Source of the DNA: Trachelipus rathkii
Lineage: Eukaryota; Arthropoda; Malacostraca; Isopoda; Trachelipodidae
Direction: 5' to 3'
DNA: 10,000 bases
Assembly: GCA_015478945.1 (NCBI GenBank)
Contig: JABUQX010141972.1
Location: forward strand, 1-10,000
Both the position numbers and the translations under genes were made by a program. The notes under the pieces are model-generated. The model made no database searches and was not told the origin of the DNA. It saw nothing but the letters and a program-made list of their open reading frames with translations. Below, piece after piece: positions 8,205-10,000 of the stretch (positions are counted from its first letter, which is position 1; every line of letters begins with the position of its first letter).

Positions 8205-8804
8205 GAATGGGCAGATATGTGGCAAATGAACTGAATCTCCTATTCCCCCCATCCAAAACATCATTCAGATTATCCCAGAAAATCGTACTCTTTTCAACAT
8301 TACCCTCAGATGGATCATATGTCGCAGCCACACAAATTTTGACCTTTTCAAACTTAAATTTAACCTTTAGACTTCTAGTACTCACACACACAAAATCTAC
8401 CATAGCTCTCTACCGCAACTCACTCATCACAATTTCACACCACACCACACCACACCACACCACACCACACCACACCACACCACACCACACCACACCACAC
8501 CACACCACACCACACCACACCACACCACACCACACCACACCACACCACACCACACCACTCATTTTCACCGTTTCTTTTCATCTTTGTTTCAGTCACAGCG
8601 AGCAAATCAAATTTGCCCTTTCTAAATACATCCATCACCTTTCTCCTCATCTCCTCAACATTTATTCCTCTGACATTTCATATACAGATACGATTCATAC
8701 ATTTTCGCCGAAGGATAGAAAGGCGCTTACTGCGATCACGACCTTCTCCGAGGCATGCATTAGCATTCCTGGCAAAGATAAGTGGTAGTGGGCAGCCAAC
8801 CTAA
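8205..8804 (-). pseudogene. RTE-like LINE endonuclease fragment split by a CACAC array
   Basis: On the minus strand, MRRKVMDVFRKGKFDLLAVT ETKMK (from 8650) is the start of an apurinic-type LINE endonuclease, with the TET motif Glu at about 8590-8588. It continues NGENEWCGV and enters a pentanucleotide array. Past the array, in another frame, it resumes VDFVCVSTRSLKVKFKFEKV then KICVAATYDPSEG...FWDNLNDVLDG (8400-8245), which is the next block of the same endonuclease family. A stretch of about 30 residues between the two parts is replaced by the repeat. The match fades at about 8245-8205, next to the A-tail of the plus-strand LINE. RT and the remaining EN are absent. The piece upstream (8805-8880) is probably its 5' UTR. 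LINE identity is well supported; the RTE-like clade is inferred from motif style. Confidence 0.75.
8436..8558. repeat. CACAC pentanucleotide array, about 24.6 perfect copies
   Basis: 123 bases of uninterrupted CACAC (GTGTG on the other strand) lie inside the minus-strand LINE endonuclease. The array has no stops on either strand, so it produces spurious HTTPH or WCGVV repeat frames. It begins where the family would encode EWCGV, whose codons resemble the repeat unit. Confidence 0.98.
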
Positions 8805-8880
8805 CTACCACCGTCCTTTAGTAGCCTTCTACGACACGCAGGACATACGATGTGGGCAAATTTTTTTTCTCCCTACACGT
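8805..8880 (-). mobile_element. probable 5' UTR of the minus-strand RTE-like LINE
   Basis: Read on the minus strand, this contains CCTGCGTGTCGTAGAAGGCTACTAAAGGACGG. That resembles a TGTCGTAGAAGGCGACTAAAAGG-type motif I associate with LINE 5' regions, recalled and not searched. It lies directly upstream of the endonuclease fragment in the right orientation. The outer boundary is a guess, near the TTTTTTTT run at 8862-8869. Confidence 0.35.
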
Positions 8881-9053
8881 ATGGAAATTAAGAGATAGGG
8901 ATGTCTGTAAGATGTTGTCTAGAAGAGGGGTGTGGACATTATAAGTATGTGTGTATATGACCATGTTGTCTGGAGGATGAAGTGTGGATATGAACGCATA
9001 AAAGAAAGGAGAACCATTAGACACTGTAATGTCAAACATAAAATAAAAAAATA

Positions 9054-9056
<3 letters not shown>
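8881..9056. other. unassigned non-repetitive stretch
   Basis: Mixed-composition sequence with two TGTTGTCT sites (8913 and 8964) followed by GAAG or GGAG and GTGTGGA, suggesting a loose internal duplication of about 50 bases. No ORF homology or RNA fold is recognised. It ends in an A-rich run before (TA)n. Confidence 0.4.

Positions 9057-9121
<65 letters not shown>
9057..9121. repeat. (TA)n microsatellite
   Basis: About 32 perfect TA units following an AAATAAAAAAATAAAAAT run. Confidence 0.97.
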
Positions 9122-9122
<1 letters not shown>

Positions 9123-9240
9123 CCAAGGTAAATGAGCGATAACGAAAAAAAATTTGTACGATTTTGGTACTTTATTAAACTTTATCCTCGCGCTAACCGC
9201 CCGCCATATATGCCATGCTCATATATATATAACCTTGTAG
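9122..9240. other. unassigned island between (TA)n tracts
   Basis: About 120 bases with mixed composition, including CCTCGCGCTAACCGCCCGCC (9187-9206). I find no coding, tRNA or transposon signature. Confidence 0.4.
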
Positions 9241-9247
9241 CATATGC

Positions 9248-9338
<91 letters not shown>

Positions 9339-9357
9339 ATATATATATAATAACTAT

Positions 9358-9390
<33 letters not shown>

Positions 9391-9463
9391 CAAATATATA
9401 TATATATACCATATATAATATAAAATTATCATTATTATTATTATTATTATAATTATTATTATT

Positions 9464-9507
<44 letters not shown>

Positions 9508-9540
9508 GTGTGTATTATTATTGAGTTTTAATATTATTCA
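9241..9540. repeat. (TA)n then (TTA)n simple-sequence region
   Basis: Interrupted (TA)n runs occupy about 9247-9419. They are followed by (TTA/ATT)n runs at about 9426-9508 with a few single-base interruptions, and a short GTGTG near 9508-9513. No gene is present. Confidence 0.95.
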
Positions 9541-9557
9541 AATTCTTAATATTTGTT

Positions 9558-9673
9558 CAATTAATCGGCAAATAATCGGCGAAATTTGCCGATGACGGTG
9601 ACGATGACGATTTTAAAAAAAATATGCCGATTTTGCCGATGACGATGACGATGACGGTGACGATTCGTCCACA

Positions 9674-9677
<4 letters not shown>
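9558..9677 (-). repeat. GCCGATGACGATGAC-rich dispersed repeat, copy 2 (inverted relative to copy 1)
   Basis: On the minus strand it begins TAGATGTGGACGAATCG, next to (TA)n, and ends GCCGATTAATTGAA. Copy 1 begins TAGTGATGGGACGATTATG and ends CCGATTAATTGAA on the plus strand, so the two blocks have matching outer and inner ends in inverted orientation. In between are two clusters of GATGACGATGACG-type hexamers (plus-strand reading), here with GACGGTGACG variants and a TTTTAAAAAAAATATGCC spacer. The family is not identified. Confidence 0.6.
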
Positions 9678-9678
<1 letters not shown>

Positions 9679-9713
<35 letters not shown>

Positions 9714-9731
9714 TCATACCATTTATATATA

Positions 9732-9788
<57 letters not shown>

Positions 9789-9800
9789 TTCTTTCTCTCT
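9679..9800. repeat. (TA)n tracts ending in a CT-rich run
   Basis: (TA)n runs at about 9679-9711 and 9738-9784 flank a short ACTCATACCATTTATATATATAAC spacer. They are followed by CTCTTTCTTTCTCTCT (about 9785-9800). No gene is present. Confidence 0.95.
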
Positions 9801-10000
9801 ATGCCACTATGTATATACCGCGAAGCAATCTCGGGGGTTGGGTTGCGACTTGCGGCCCCTCCCATAAACTTGGCATCCCATTTGGTGAGATTACGCTACC
9901 TCGACGTAGACGGGGGTTGAATCCGTGCACCCCCGGAGAGGTGCTGGCCCCAAATAGTAAGAATTGCCAGAAGGATGAAATTTGGAAAGTGTATAGAATA
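9801..10000. other. GC-richer unassigned sequence with a strong hairpin
   Basis: This is the least AT-rich stretch of the right half. CGGGGGT (9911-9917) pairs perfectly with ACCCCCG (9929-9935) around an 11-base loop. The arm carries GGTTGAATCC, which recalls a tRNA T-arm or box B, but the loop is too long and no box A or D-arm lies upstream. It may be part of a SINE or another dispersed repeat running past the window. No ORF is supported. Confidence 0.4.

Noticed and set aside
8436..8558. CACAC array as a telomere or CRISPR-like array
   Set aside because: The unit is a 5 bp perfect tandem repeat without spacers and sits inside LINE sequence. It is not a known telomere unit and lacks CRISPR structure.
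8207..8788. Plus-strand 193-codon frame with HTTPH repeats
   Set aside because: It is the opposite strand of the LINE endonuclease relic and the CACAC array, and it matches no protein family.
9557..9865. Minus-strand 102-codon frame over the inverted GATGAC block
   Set aside because: It mixes (TA)n, hexamer repeat and unassigned sequence and shows no protein similarity.

Overview
The window is repeat-dense eukaryotic DNA, almost certainly metazoan. Every coding signal I can support belongs to a retroelement. I see no host protein gene, rRNA, canonical tRNA or CRISPR array. Very long (TA)n, (AAT)n and CACAC tracts, a Penelope-like element with a GIY-YIG nuclease, several LINE fragments and a tRNA-like repeat would suit a mollusc, perhaps a cephalopod. 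That placement is an impression from repeat style and was not tested by any search.

Region 1 (1-4428) is a composite of one Penelope-like element (PLE) family. On the minus strand an uninterrupted reading frame starts at 1660 and runs off the left edge. It encodes the PLE N-terminal region and most of a reverse transcriptase, including its catalytic FMDD. Head-to-head with it, on the plus strand, lies a second, decayed copy of the same element (about 1918-3873). Its first ~50 codons are missing and its RT is broken by many frameshifts and stops. Its last 244 codons (thumb plus GIY-YIG endonuclease) are open. Each copy is associated with a ~305 bp pLTR-like segment (1619-1921 minus, 4121-4428 plus). 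The two are inverted relative to each other and identical except for the length of one A/T run. Both carry a hammerhead-ribozyme-like motif just before the ORF start.

Region 2 (4429-6178) is simple-sequence DNA: (TA)n, (AAT)n and (TC)n tracts, a tRNA-like Pol III promoter relic on the minus strand (4717-4831), and an unidentified GCCGATGACGATGAC-rich repeat (5667-5772).

Region 3 (6179-8880) is LINE debris. It holds a small CR1-like RT fragment (6179-6355, plus), a longer decayed LINE running from the endonuclease/RT linker to its C-terminus and A-tail (6427-8199, plus), and the 5' part of an RTE-like LINE on the minus strand (about 8880-8205). The endonuclease of that last element is interrupted by a 123 bp CACAC array.

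Region 4 (8881-10000) returns to (TA)n and (TTA)n tracts. It has a second copy of the GCCGATGACGATGAC repeat in inverted orientation (9558-9677) and ends in GC-richer sequence with a strong hairpin (9911-9935).

Nothing here works together as a host pathway. The parts that could still be active are the minus-strand PLE frame, whose C-terminus lies outside the window, and the open GIY-YIG frame of the plus-strand copy.
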